Source: Prostheceraeus crozeri | Lineage: Eukaryota; Platyhelminthes; Polycladida; Euryleptidae | Length of the DNA stretch: 64,000 nucleotides | Assembly (NCBI GenBank): GCA_907163375.1 | Contig: CAJQUW010001841.1 | Coordinates: 1 to 64,000 of the forward strand | Direction: 5' to 3' | Part shown: positions 32,340 through 43,884 of the stretch, in pieces | How the letters are laid out: each line of letters opens with the position of its first letter | Position numbering within the stretch: the stretch's first letter is position 1 | Notes under the pieces: model-generated | Told to the model about the DNA's origin: nothing | The model's input: the letters and a program-made list of their open reading frames with translations, nothing else | The model's database searches: none | Made by a program: the position numbers and the translations under genes

Positions 32340-33601
32340 ATAGAATGATTTATTATACAATTCGTATATCATCAAACTAAATTAAAATCATAGCATTCAA
32401 AATCTATGCAAGTATGATATCCATAGAAATTAACAATACCATAGAAAGTCCTAGAATGGAAATTGCATGAAAATTATGGCACACGCCGGGGGAACTTAGT
32501 TGGGGCAAAATGTAACTTGTGCGATCTGGCTTCCATCTTTTTTGATTGGCAATTATATTTATCAGGCTAATTCTTGATCTGCATTGTTGGCCCTTGTCCA
32601 AAGACCATGTACTCAAAAGCAATAGTGAATTTACAAAATGCTGCGCCGACAGGATGACAAAGAAGTAATTCCTTTTAAACGTTCTGTATGGTCATCATTT
32701 TGAAATATCGCTCCAATCAGACTCTTATGCAACTTGTAATGTCGATTTACAGAACATGCATAACTCCAGCTTGAAATCAGATGCCAAGAAATCTTAGAGT
32801 ATTCATTTTACTTTAAAGGGTTCCCCTGTTCACTAAATTTGAATAATTTTCAAAATCTCAACATGCATTCAAATATCAGTCTCCAAAATATCACATGTGT
32901 CATTCAATGATTAATTGAAAAGTTCCAGCGACATTTCATTTATTTGAGAAATGATTTTCTGTAAAGAAACTTTCAGTGTGTTTATTCCAGAAAAGCGCCA
33001 CGTTTCTTAGCCGCTTGAAGAATAAATTATCCAATAATTAGACTTTCTATCGGTGAATTCTTCAGATGTTCTTACAAAACAGCACACCGACCACTTTCAA
33101 TTATGACTTTGTGAACCAATTTTTAATTCTCATTCCAATATTGAAACATTGGAAACTAGTTGTCAGTTACTGCTACAAATAGACACTATATTAATCCATG
33201 GAATAGTAGGCTATTTCACATGAAACAATGCCGCCATCTCACTTGCAATTCTCTTCATGAAAATCCTGTAATTAGGTGTCAACAACTTCCACAACCAACT
33301 TGGCAAATAATTTCACTATGATACAATGTTTTAGATCGAATCTGATCTACAAACCATAGATTTTCCATGTGACATCATTATACATAGGCAAGATATCAAA
33401 CTTCCATTCTAGTGTACTATTATCCACTTCTATGATGATATCGAAATACCAAAGAAGGATAATGATATCTCTATCACCTTTAAGCTGAAAAAGGAAAAAT
33501 TATAACAAATTAAATATCCCTATTTAAGGAGGCATCAATCCTTCTGATAAATAACTTTTCTTTCTCTTCCCTATACAATTTTGTGCAGGAAGGTGGTAAT
33601 T

Positions 33602-34066
33602 TTAAAATCGGCATGACATAGAACAGTGGGTTGGAGTTGCGTGCATAGTTGAATATATGATTACTCGCATTGAGCGATAGTTCTCATCCCTTATTTGTTG
33701 ACGGTGCACTCGAACTCTTGCGCGCAAAGAATCTCCTGTTTGGCCGATGTAAATGGCTCTACATCCTGCACATTGCAGGGCATAAATTATGTTTCTGGAA
33801 TTACAGTTCATATTGGATTTGATTTGAAATTGTCTTTGTTCTCCATTTTTCTCATAATTGAATATTTTTCCGATTAACAGAGATTTACAGCACTCACATC
33901 GTTTATCATGACATTTCTGCACACCATTTATCGCCATTCGATTACGTCTTGCTATTAAATTCAATAAAGATCTCGGTTGTTGATGGCAAGGTCTTAATCT
34001 GTACTTTTTGAATTTTGAGGTTAATTTCAAGCTTGAGAAGGATGGAGTAATGATTCCTTCCTGCAC
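33602..34066 (-). pseudogene. PLE GIY-YIG endonuclease fragment
   Basis: 154 codons: RQPRSLLNLIARRNR-like linker, zinc-like CHDKRCECC, IYALQCAGCRAIYIGQTGDSLRARV and RVHRQQI. It lacks the RT and the C-terminal end. The nuclease core YIGQTG with the downstream R and H is intact. Confidence 0.85.
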
Positions 34067-34287
34067 AAAATTGTATAGGGAAGAGAAAGAAAAGTTATTT
34101 ATCAGAAGGATTGATGCCTCCTTAAATAGGGATATTTAATTTGTTATAATTTTCCTTTTTCAGCTTAAAGGTGATAGAGATATCATTATCTTTCTTTGGT
34201 ATTTCGATATCATACTTGCATAGATTTTGAATGCTATGATTTTAATTTAGTTTGATGATATACGAATTGTATAATAAATCATTCTAT

Positions 34288-34326
34288 GCCCTTGAGAAGC
34301 CTGCAACAGGCAGAAACCGGTCGGGC
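34288..34326 (+). ncRNA. Hammerhead-like motif, variant core (right arm)
   Basis: Inverted counterpart of 32301-32339 with the same core, on the plus strand. Confidence 0.5.
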
Positions 34327-34383
34327 TGTCTTATTTATTTGCTTAGTTTTTCTTTATAACATCTGGGTGTGATTACATACTGG

Positions 34384-34387
<4 letters not shown>

Positions 34388-34448
<61 letters not shown>
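34388..34448. repeat. (TA)n microsatellite
   Basis: About 61 bp of TA between two PLE insertions. Confidence 0.97.
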
Positions 34449-34450
<2 letters not shown>

Positions 34451-34690
34451 ATACAAAACTGAAACTACCTGACGTATAAAGTTTTAAATAAAAACAAATA
34501 ATTATGCCCAACCGGTTTCACTTGTTTCCAAGCTATTCATGGGCGGAATGACATCTATTTTCTTTACAGATAGTAGAAGTACATTCAAATCAATTCATCA
34601 ATTTTTTTATTATTTTATCAAAATACTTCATTGTTTAGCTTTAGTAACAATGCATAATGCAAAATAACATGACTCTCAAGATGGTTGACA
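34449..34690 (-). mobile_element. PLE terminus, minus strand
   Basis: Short PLE end recognised by a hammerhead-like motif at 34506-34544. Minus strand: stem I GCCC/GGGC, core AUGAAUA, stem II CTTG-GAAA-CAAG, GAAA, palindromic CCGG. It starts at the (TA)n tract as other copies do. No coding part is attached. The inner boundary is uncertain. Confidence 0.55.
34506..34544 (-). ncRNA. Hammerhead-like motif, A3-U8 variant core
   Basis: Conserved U4 G5 A6, A9 and GAAA. Positions 3 and 8 are A and U, a Watson-Crick replacement of C3-G8. Confidence 0.45.
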
Positions 34691-34699
34691 ACTTCTAGA

Positions 34700-34880
34700 G
34701 GGTTGGTCTGGCAACTCCTCAGACCTAAACCCCATAGAGAATTGCTGGGTCAAAATAATGCAATGCAACTATGTAATAAACAAATAACAACTACTGTTGC
34801 TCTTCCTACAGAGAAATGATTGAAGTTGTGAAGCGCGGATGGTCTCAGGAAAATTCTGCTGAATGCTAGGAAACTTACTG
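34700..34880 (+). pseudogene. Tc1-like transposase C-terminal relic
   Basis: Reads WSGNSSDLNPIENCWVKIMQ, the Tc1 block around the third catalytic residue (SPDLNPIE), then a decayed tail with EKMIEVVKRGWSQ. No inverted ends were found near it. Confidence 0.65.
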
Positions 34881-35558
34881 AATCCATGTAAACGAGGCTT
34901 TCGCTGTGTGGGAAAAAGGGCAGTTTTTTTCAAATACTTAACTTCAAGTTAGGTAAAAAATAAGAGTCACAATGATATTTTGCATCATCCATTGCTACGT
35001 AAGCTAAACTCCCGATCACAGAGTTTGTAATGCAATAATAAAGCATTATATAAAATACAAAGTTCTTCACGATTTCAACAAAAGTAAGAAGTGTTTCTAA
35101 ACTTTTGAACAGTACTTTATATATATGTATATATACGCGTGAAGTCACAGATTCATTTCGAGACAATCGAAAACTAATTTTAACACAAACCAATTCGCTC
35201 ACTCTAATTTACAGGAAAAACTCTGAAATCATATGCTAACTCAGTAATGATGCTAAAATCAAAAGCCAAAAATCTATTTGCGAACAAAGGTCGTGATTCC
35301 CGCGTAAAATGACGAGGGACTGAAAAATTCCCAATGTCTGTGTACATATCCACTTCTGATGCCGTGTAAGTAATGGTAAAATATAGATGGCATGAAATGA
35401 AAACATCTGCTGTGCTCAGTTTATTAATGTAATGCTGTAAGGATTATCATAAAAACAGCTAGATGCTTAGATACTTAAGGTGAGGCAACTGGAATGTGTA
35501 CAAACATGCCTTTAATAATAAGAGTGCGTCAATCGTCCATCAACAATGCTTGTAAGAT
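34881..35558. other. Intron sequence, nothing recognised
   Basis: AT-rich intron 1 sequence between the Tc1 relic and the next (TA)n tract, without supported features. Confidence 0.4.
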
Positions 35559-35577
35559 ATATATATATATATATATA
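35559..35577. repeat. (TA)n microsatellite
   Basis: Short TA tract at the left border of a foldback PLE. Confidence 0.9.
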
Positions 35578-36198
35578 CGACAAATAGTAACCCACGCAGA
35601 AGGCAAAAAGAAAAAGCACAATTTTGTACCCCAAACCGGTTTCACCTGTGTTCCAGGCTCCTTGTGGTGAGCTTTATGTGGGGCAAACAGGAGATATTTT
35701 TCGTTCTAGAGTAAGGGTGCATAGACAGCAGGTTAGAGAAAATAAATATGCCATTTTACACGCCAGCAAACACATCTGCATGTGCAAAAATTGAAGATCC
35801 CCCATTCTGGATTATGCCAATATATAAATTAACGAATGGAAGTGACAGAGGCATGAGAGAACTAAAAGAAAAAATGTGTATAAATATCTTAAAACCAAAA
35901 TTAAATGTAAATCATTAGGTGAGTAACATGCACCAGTACCACAGAATCTCACTGTGCTCATCCCGAAAAATCTATGATTTCCTTTTCCATTTCAGTACAT
36001 ATGATTAGTGTCATATATCTATTATGTTATGTTGATCATTTGCATGCTTCAGTTCGAATTTTTGTAATATAATTCAGTTGCCCGTGAGAAGCCTGGAACA
36101 CAGGTGAAACCGGTTTGGGCTACAAAATTGTGCTTTTTCTTTTTGCCTTCTGCGTGGGTTACCATTTGTCGTATTAATTTCCATTTTTTGATTTAACT

Positions 36199-36205
<7 letters not shown>
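35578..36205 (+). mobile_element. Foldback PLE, small
   Basis: Inverted ends at 35579-35675 and 36091-36175 flank a plus-strand GIY-YIG C-terminal fragment (35666-35915: LYVGQTGDIFRSRVRVHRQQ) and its 3' UTR. The right arm has a hammerhead-like motif (36080-36120). The left arm has the same motif, broken at the fold point. (TA)n lies on both sides. Confidence 0.8.
36080..36120 (+). ncRNA. Hammerhead-like motif, non-pairing variant core
   Basis: Stem I GCCC/GGGC, core GUGAGAA, stem II CCTG...CAGG, GAAA, palindromic CCGG. Positions 3 and 8 are G and A, which cannot form a standard pair. This is the exception among the variant copies. Confidence 0.4.

Positions 36206-36245
<40 letters not shown>
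36206..36245. repeat. (TA)n microsatellite
   Basis: About 40 bp of TA following a PLE. Confidence 0.95.
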
Positions 36246-36249
<4 letters not shown>

Positions 36250-36373
36250 GTATGAAAATATTGTCATGCTGTTTTACATACTTGAATAAAAAGAGAATTT
36301 TTCATGATTAAGCTTCAATAGATTTTATGAATTTATGAAAAGTTTAATGCAAATTTTCGTAGTCTGAAATCCG

Positions 36374-36391
36374 ATATATATATATATATAT
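36374..36391. repeat. (TA)n microsatellite
   Basis: Short TA tract. The next PLE begins directly after it, in mid-RT. Confidence 0.9.
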
Positions 36392-37211
36392 ATGGGATAT
36401 TTGGAAGTGAAGTTGAAAATGAAAATGATAGAATTATGGGGTGAGGACTTTGCTGAAAACACATTGAAATATTGGAAAAGGTATCTAGACGATTGTTTCC
36501 TAATTTGGAATCACAACTTGAACCAATTGGATCAATTTTACAATCTATTAAACAGTCTTAACCCCAACATAAAATTTACTATGGAAACAAGTGATGCTGA
36601 AATTGCCTTCTTAGATGTAAAAGTAATTAAAACGAGCGATTGCATCTCAACAGACATATTTTATAAGCCAACAGATACCCATCAATATTTACATTTTCAT
36701 TCCTGTCACCCATGACATACTAAACGAGCTATACCTTATAATTTAGCACGTCGCATTTGTGTAATTGTTAGCGATCCACAAGTAAGACATGAACGACTTC
36801 ATGAATTGAACTCTTTTTTAACTAAACAAAAGTATCCCAAAAAATTAATATTAAATGGAATTGATAAGGCCTTGCAATTTGATCGATCTCAACTTTTAAC
36901 TGAGCAACAAAATTTAAAAGTCAACAATGACAATCAATCTCTTATTCCTTTTGTCATGACAAATAATCCAAAAAATCCAAATATTTCCCCAACAATCCAT
37001 TCTTTGAATTCAATGCTAAAAGAAGATGAACGAACTAAAGACATATTCCAAAACTCAAAATTCATTATAAGTAAACGACAACCAAAAAGTCTCAAGAGAA
37101 TTTTATGCAGTTCTAAACTATCAACAAACAAAATATTTTCTGTAAAGAAATGTGAAAATCCTAGATGTGGAACTTGTAGTTATTTGAGGGAAGGATCTAT
37201 GTATAATTTCA
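36392..37211 (+). pseudogene. PLE RT C-terminal half and linker
   Basis: Starts with the palm residues just before the RYLDDCFLIW box and continues with FLDVKVIKT, TDIFYKPTDTHQYLHFHSCHP, and after a break NPKNPNISPTIHSLN and the zinc-like CENPRCGTC. Motifs A and B are missing through 5' truncation. Confidence 0.85.
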
Positions 37212-37237
37212 CATATGATAATGTATAACATATCACA

Positions 37238-38479
37238 ATGTATAATTTCATGTATGAGAAATTGGAGTCGAAAGAGGGAGAAAAGCTGATTTTCAAGATA
37301 GCGAAGTCCAGAAGCCAGAAATGCAAAGATAACATCGAAGGTTTCTTTATGAGAGACTCTGAAGGTACAATTCAGACGACCAGCGATAGTAACAAAGCGA
37401 TATGGAGGGATTATTTCTGCGAATTGCTGAATGAAGAAAGACCACATAATGAAATTACCATAGAACTGGCAGTGAATGGTCCGATCGCTGAAATTACCCA
37501 GGATGAACTCCAGAAAGAACTGAGCAAAATGAAAGGCAGGCGCAGTTGCGGACCCGACGACATACCCATAGAAGCTATTAAAGTGCTAGAAGAGAAAGGA
37601 GTACACTTGTGCCTGCATCATTTCAACGAGATCATCCAAGGCCATCAACAATTGCCGGCGGTGTGGAGAGAGAGCATTTTAACACCAATATATAAAAATA
37701 AGGGTGATCACAGAGTTTGCAGCAACTATCGAGGCATCAAACTGCTCTGCCACAGCTTCAAACTCCTAAAGCGAATAATTAATAAGAGGTTGAGAGTGTG
37801 CACAAATGTACGAAACAACCAGTTTGGATTCCGACCTGGATATAGCACCACAGATCCCTTGTTTGTAATGCGTACGGTTATGGAGAACCTGAGAGAGGGA
37901 AACGAGCCTTTCAGGGCAGTTTTCGTGGATTTAGAAAAGGCGTACGACTCTGTTCCTCGAGCATTGTTGTTCAACTGTTTGAGAAGGAAAGGAGTGCCGG
38001 AGGTGTATGTAACTCTGATTCGGGAAATGTATCGAGAAACCCTAACAATTGTGAAAACCAAGCATGGCTGCACTCCACCTTTTGAGGTCACTGTTGGGCT
38101 GCACCAGGGATCGGCGTTGAGTCCATATCTCTTCTTACTGGTCTTGGATGTGAGCAGTCCCCCAAAAGAAATGCTCTACGCTGACGATCTGGTGATTTGT
38201 GGGGATTCCAAAACAATGGTAGAAAGCAGGCTGGAGTTATGGCGCAATGCCCTGGAAAGTAATGGTCTCAGAATTAGCAGAAGTAAGAGTGAATACCTCT
38301 CCACCGCTGCGAACGATGAAGAAATCCAAATGGATGGAACCTCGCTCCCATCAGTTAAGAAGTTCAAGTATCTTGGTTCACTGTTAGACGTAACATCATC
38401 TTGCGAGCAGGACATCAAAAACCGCATACAAACAGGATGGAAAAGTTGGAGACAAGTGACAGGAGTTATCTACGACTAA
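37238..38479 (+). pseudogene. RTE-type LINE reverse transcriptase
   Basis: 413 codons beginning in the region just after the endonuclease (YEKLESKEGEKLIFKIAK). RT landmarks: SNYRGIKLLCHSFKLL, FGFRPGYSTTD, motif A VFVDLEKAYDSVP, motif B GLHQGSALSPYLF, motif C MLYADDLVICG, then FKYLGSLL. These signatures are typical of the RTE clade. The endonuclease is lost by truncation. The frame continues after one shift in the next block. Confidence 0.88.
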
Positions 38480-38518
38480 GGAGTTCCTCTCAAGCTAAAA
38501 TCAAAGATCTACCAGGCT

Positions 38519-38947
38519 ATGATACGACCGGCAATGACCTATGGAGGAGAGTGTTGGGCACCAAGGAAGAAAGATACGCAAAGGCTGATGGTGACGGAAA
38601 TGAAGATGCTCAGGCGATGCCAAGGTTTAACCCTCCGGGACCGAGTTAAGAATGAAGAGATTCGACGCAAGATGAGGATCCCATCCATCGATAGATTCAT
38701 AGAGTACAAGCGGCTTGCATGGTACGGACACGTCAGAAGAAGACCGGACGATCATATAACCCAAACAGCACTGCACCAACCGATATCTGGCAGACGAAGA
38801 AGAGGTCGTCCACCCCTATCATGGAAAAGGGTCATAGAAAAAGATCTGGAGAGAAAAGGCATAACCCACAATCTGGCCCTCGATCGAGTAAAATGGAAGA
38901 GGACGATACGGCCCACCCTGGAGGAATTTGGGATTGGTGGCCGGTAA
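38519..38947 (+). pseudogene. RTE-type LINE C-terminal part
   Basis: 142 codons with MTYGGECWAPRKKD, RRMLRRCQGLTLRDRVKNEEIRR-like helices (MLRRCQGLTLRDRVKNEEI), LAWYGHVRRRPDD and RRRRGRPPLSWKRVIEKDL, the usual C-terminal sequence of these LINEs. It is separated from the RT frame by a single shift. Confidence 0.85.
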
Positions 38948-38965
38948 AGGTGAACAAAGGTGAAC

Positions 38966-39302
38966 ATCTATGTATAATTTCAATGGAAAGATTTTTACAA
39001 TAAGACATGATATGTCATGCTCAACACAAAATGTTATCTACGTAATTACATGCCACGGATGCAACCAATATTACATTGGCGAGACTAAAAATACAATAAG
39101 GTGCAGAACAAGAATTCACAAACAACAGATTAACAACCCTAATTATAGACAGATAAGTTTAAGTGAACATTTAGATGTATGTGGACGAAAATCTTTTTCT
39201 ATTTTCCCTTTTTATAAGATGTTTTCTGATTGTGATGTAGAGAGAAAAAACAAAGAAAGATATTTCATAGAATCCTTTGATCCATCACTCAATTCAACCT
39301 AA
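38966..39302 (+). pseudogene. PLE GIY-YIG endonuclease, second half of the split element
   Basis: 110 codons: IYVITCHGCNQYYIGETKNTIRCRT, IHKQQI, EHLDVCGRKSFSIFPF and KERYFIESFDPSLN. The nuclease motif YYIGET with the downstream R and H is intact. Its N-terminal continuation lies before the LINE. Confidence 0.88.
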
Positions 39303-39443
39303 TTATCTTACCCTCAACAGAAATCTATGGTGTACATAATCCTATGACTTTGAAGATATGTTCCAAATTTCCATGTTATTTCTAATGACTAACTTTATGA
39401 TGTATATTTCAAATTTTGTAAATAGCATGTTATCTAAATCTCA

Positions 39444-39492
39444 TTACTTATAAAGCATCTGAAGAAAAGAAAGCGCTTATGCTTATAAGTAA
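39444..39492 (+). ncRNA. Hammerhead-type motif lacking stem II
   Basis: A long stem I (ttacttata-agcat against atgcttataagtaa), core CTGAAGA, only AAA where stem II belongs, then GAAA, palindromic GCGC and UU. It is the sister of the canonical copy at 20777-20816, which has a 4-bp stem II. Loss of stem II probably lowers or abolishes cleavage. Confidence 0.55.
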
Positions 39493-39515
39493 AAGTCGTG
39501 TTTTCAGTTTTAATT

Positions 39516-39518
<3 letters not shown>

Positions 39519-39580
<62 letters not shown>
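39519..39580. repeat. (TA)n microsatellite
   Basis: About 62 bp of TA after the split PLE. Confidence 0.97.
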
Positions 39581-39583
<3 letters not shown>

Positions 39584-42146
39584 GATATGAACAAGAAGTC
39601 AAAAATTATTACTACATGCCGACACAGGCGAAAATATATCTTCCCCAATGCAAAATAACATTCACAACGTTCATGTCTAATATCACGCCAATCATAGACT
39701 TTTAATTTCAAAAGTTATTATATCTCCTCTATAGTACAGCACATGGTGAACTTCCCTCTGCATTTGATGTCACATTTGCAAATCGGCTCAGCCGTGAAAC
39801 TAATTGTACCGTTAGAAATGGAATTTAAAATCTGAATTTTTCTAGTTTTTTTACAATAACATTAATATATTATTATTATGAATATTCGCAACATCCTTTA
39901 TTTCTTTGATTTGGTTAAAATCTCTGATCATCATTCATTTGCACATATACGTACATATGAATACGGTGACTTGATAAGTAGGCACATACTGTGTTGTCTT
40001 TTAGCTATTTTATTGCAACATGGCTCCCTCAAAATTAGGTCATACTAAGAATTTTCAGCACGTTTTTGAGAAAATTCCAAGACAAATGGTGTGACCTGAT
40101 AACACTCGAAATTGCAGCTCAGCATGGGAGTTACATGGAGTGCCCAAGTTGACGTGCAGCTTCAGTTTAATAATTTAGAAAATTGTTATTCAGTATCCAG
40201 AAAAATTATGTGTATAGCTCGGTGGAAGAGTTCGCTCAATAGCATTGAAGAAACGAGTACTACTTTTATCAATATATAATTAGTATGATTACTTATACCT
40301 GTATACAGTTAGCATGGATTTTTCATGCTTCTGTTCGTTTGTGGGCATCGACTAGGGCCTAAAATACTGAAAATACTATTAATGTCTGAAGATGCTGTCA
40401 ACATTGAATATGCAACTGGAATTACCAGTCTTTTAGAATTGCAAGTGAAAAGGAAGATTTAAGAGATGAACGTTTTAGAGTAAAAGTTCAATAAATTAGT
40501 CATGATATCTTGATTATCGTGCGGTTTTTCCTAACTTTCTGCTATTCTTCAATCAGTTAGGATGGCACAAGATGTCAGTGCTACCAGTGGACCTACATCA
40601 ACAATTGCATGTAATACATTTACAGACGACTCCAGCGCAAGTTGTAGGCTAGTCCTCACGGTCGCTGCGTAGGCCTACATAGTTATTTGCAAAGCATTCC
40701 TTTGCAATTGTTCTAACATACACCGAAAATCCAGTATCCAAAGCGAATTAGATCACATGAAGCTGTTCGACTTTTGTGGACAGAAACTGGGAATAACCTT
40801 GCGATTCTCCGATCCTAGGAGCCAAACTCGTTGGACACTTGTAGGTCAGAAAGTGACGACCGAATGTTTCAAGCCGCTGCTTGCGATGATTCCTGGTTTG
40901 TAGTTCGTATCACAAGCCGAAATGGCAACATTGTAGCCGCTTTGTTCATGAAAAGGCAAGCTGATGAGAAATTCCGCTGGTCACCTAATGAGGATATGGA
41001 TGAATTTGATGTGTCCACCATTGTGGGAGATATCCGAAGTCCCTACTCATCAGGGAGAATTCGAATTGTCCATACTTTTGATTCGAATGATTTACGGACC
41101 ATTCAAAACGTGTTTTGAAATATCTAGGAGCGGCTACATTTGAAATTTGTGTAGTTCGGAAAACATACTCACGTATTTTTCGCACGCGAAGCGTCGTGAC
41201 ATTTTGCATGTGGCGTCGCAACATTGAATAACTTCAATTTAGGATTTAACAGCTGTAGGATGAGACTTTCCTCATACCAGTCATTAAGGAAGAGCGCGTC
41301 TAGAACATGTCCACAAAAAGAATGAAAATATCGCCTCAATTCGCAGAAAAATAAATAAGCACAACACAACAAAAAAAACCGATGTTGCATTCGCATAACG
41401 TCGTAACTTTGTCATAAAATGATATTGCGTGGCAGGGTGGGATCTTCCTCATCCACGTGTTGGTGTGAATATTCAAGAAGAAGCTGTTGCTGACGTTCAC
41501 ATAATCTACTCCTTGAGTCTAGAAGTTACTCGGGTCGTCTAACAGAAGATGGACTCAAGACCAGATTACCTAGCGGCTGTGCCAATGCTTCTGCCAAAGC
41601 AGTTGTGATGTATATAGCTCTTCGTGTGCTGGTTCCAGTTAGGTCCAATGCAGTGCCAACCGCTGGGGTGATACCTCAACTCTCGGAAATGTCTCAATGC
41701 TGATGTCGACGGGAAAATGAGAGGGGCATCACTGCACGACGAGGCTCAAAGAATTTTAAGAGGATGAGATTCAACTGCTCCGTTGGACACCTAACGGTGT
41801 GAAGCAAACTCGATAACCTTCCTTAGTATGACAACACCGGCTAACTCCCTTGCTACCCGATTTAACGCCTTTGGTTGCTGCTCATTTCTTCCACTTCTCT
41901 TTGTCTAGCTAGAATTTAGCCCGAGTTCTCCTTGCAGTCCTTCCTCTCCCCTTCCCATGTTACTAATCAGGAATGCCTTCGCTACTATAAATAACACACT
42001 TCTTCACATTGCCGTTCAGATGGGTGTAATGATGTTATTCATCTCATTTGCTTCATATCTCATTTAGACTGAAGTGTTGTACAATAATTCTGCCTTACAA
42101 AGGAGCATTATCAAATAACATGAATTCAATATCTAAATTTGAGCTA
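39581..42146. other. Intron sequence, one unassigned open frame
   Basis: No family is recognised. A frame of 95 codons at 40831-41118 (+) reads WFVVRITSRNGNIVAALFMK and DVSTIVGDIRSPYSSGRIRI, which looks more protein-like than chance. It matches nothing I know and has no clear splice sites. It may be a relic of an element. Confidence 0.35.
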
Positions 42147-42480
42147 AAAAAATAGCCTCTGACGTCATCAGGTGACCTTTAATGACTTTTTTGGCCTCAT
42201 GGCATGATAGATAGCGGCCATATTTATATTCATTGGTAATACATTATATGGCTCTAAAATTGTTGGCTTGGTCACAAATCTACATTTTATGTTCACGCAC
42301 TATGCAATTGCATTGATCACTTGACCCATCAAAAGGCATGATTTTTGGACCTTAAATGCTTTTTTTAATGAAAACAAGCATTTTAGTCCAATATAATATA
42401 TTACCAACAGATAGAAATGTCATTCTACGAGGTCAGAAAGGTCATCTGAGGTCATTTGATGACGTCAAAGGCTATTTTAA
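42147..42480. mobile_element. MITE with CRE and AGGTCA motifs in its ends
   Basis: About 330 bp with inverted ends of about 30 bp (aaaatagcctctgacgtcat on the left, its near complement on the right). Each end has a TGACGTCA palindrome. The right end also has three AGGTCA half-sites in direct order, spaced 3 and 4 bp. No coding capacity. The target duplication is not clear. Confidence 0.6.
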
Positions 42481-43790
42481 CAATTTTTTCACATTTGACC
42501 TTACTTTGACCTCTCTGGGCGACCCCTAAACCTTGATCAATCGAGCTAAAGCTTTACATGTACAATTTTCTTACCAAAAGGAATACTTTTGGCGACGTGC
42601 ACCCTGACTTTTCCAACTTTCGATTTTTTTTATGTTTTTTATATTCGATATAAAAAATGCAACGATATTGACCCGCTTTCTTCTGATTTAATAGTCCAAG
42701 GGATTGGGGTTTCAGAATATAATCGCATTATCATCAAAAGGATCGCTTGTTTACGAAAATATTCAATTGTAGGAGACATCCTTAACGGATGCTCATTATG
42801 AAACTTTTTGAATTTTGCCATTATCTCAATCGATAACAATGAGTTAGCAAAGCTGTGTTTCTCCCATTCTGACATTGTCCAAAAGTATGACAGATCTATG
42901 TTTAAGATGAAAAGGCGTTTAACAAATCATGTTTGGCACATATGCTGATTCGTAGGCTCATAGACATTTAAGATTTGAATTACTTTAAAAAGAATCACTG
43001 CTTTCAACAGGAATGACCCTTCAATATGGATTTTGAAACTCGTAAAGAGCTTTTGCTATCTTTTTCAAAAACGAAAACATGATCTCAGCTTTTTAAGCCT
43101 ATAATCATCTCTGCAATGTCAATAACATCCGATTGTCTCATTACATCGTTAGTAATTTGATGATACTGGATGAAACTGGCTCGACCATTTCAGAGACTGG
43201 AGAAGTCAAAACATGAATTCTCAGTTATTGTGAAATCAGTATCCTCATGAGGGAGTTTGGTACTGTTATCTCGACCGGCTAGGCTATATTCAGTAGTTTT
43301 CAACCGACATGACCATATCATGGTGGGACCAGAGAGCCTCATCCAGATCTGAAAAATCTCCTAGTCAAGCAGGTTTCTGGATTGGTTTCTCTAAGGACTT
43401 GAGCCTGACTCCTTTTGACACGTTGACAGTTTGAAAAGCCCTGTTGGTAGTTTTATGCTACAGAGACATGCTATTCCTCAAATTCAGTATTCGGTATAGC
43501 TCATGGAAATCATACTCTAGTAACATGGTGCGTAACCATAACATAACAGTTTTGTTCGATAATAGGGATATTACGTGAAAATCATGCAAGATTAAATGAT
43601 AAAATCTCATAAAATGTATGTTTTCATCACCGAAACTTTTCATGAAAAGCATATTCGTTAATATGATTATGTAGACCTGCTGTAAAATCCCATACCCTGA
43701 ATAACTCTAACCAGAAACAAGCAGGTTGATATCGTTCGTACTTACTGAGATATCAACATTTACTTTTTTCAGCGACTTTTGAATCACCCT
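42481..43790. other. Intron sequence, possible mariner end
   Basis: No coding region. At its right edge acttttgaatcaccct resembles the inverted end of a mariner-type element, but I found no partner end. Confidence 0.35.
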
Positions 43791-43831
43791 CGATATATAT
43801 AAGTAAAATGAAATAAACCAGAAGTCAAGGC

Positions 43832-43884
43832 CCTGTAATGCGACCGGTTTCGGCGTATATTTAGCACCTACTCATGCAAACAGG
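43832..43884 (-). ncRNA. Hammerhead-like motif, A3-U8 variant (left arm)
   Basis: Minus strand: stem I CCTGT...TGC with GCA...ACAGG, core AUGAGUA, stem II GGTG...CGCC, GAAA, palindromic CCGG, then UC. Same structure as 45470-45522. Confidence 0.5.

Larger units (their letters stand above)
32214..34387. mobile_element. Foldback PLE (inverted termini around a GIY-YIG fragment)
   Basis: The outer about 185 bp on each side (32225-32415 and 34205-34385) are inverted copies carrying hammerhead-like motifs. Inside, a second inverted pair (about 33432-33595 and 34054-34205) flanks a minus-strand GIY-YIG fragment (34066-33602). About 1 kb of unassigned AT-rich sequence (32420-33430) fills the left side. 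(TA)n borders both ends. It looks like two PLE 3' regions joined in opposite orientation. Confidence 0.8.
37212..38965 (+). mobile_element. RTE-type LINE inserted in the PLE
   Basis: 1,754-bp 5'-truncated LINE. The target duplication atctatgtataatttca is at 37195-37211 and 38966-38982. The 3' end is two copies of aaaggtgaac, a short tandem tail as RTE-type LINEs have. At the 5' junction, 37212-37250 looks like filler and contains a third partial copy of the target (atgtataatttca at 37238-37250). Confidence 0.88.
36392..39518 (+). mobile_element. 5'-truncated PLE split by an RTE-type LINE
   Basis: Plus-strand PLE that starts inside the RT palm at the (TA)n tract and continues through linker (36806-37228), GIY-YIG (38970-39302), 3' UTR and a hammerhead (39444-39492) to the next (TA)n. 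A LINE (37212-38965) interrupts it at the start of the GIY-YIG region, with a perfect 17-bp target duplication. The GIY-YIG sequence is close to that of the copy at 20.9-21.4 kb, so both belong to one lineage. Confidence 0.88.

Noticed and set aside
43770-43795. Mariner inverted end (acttttgaatcaccct)
   Set aside because: No partner end or transposase was found, so no element is called.
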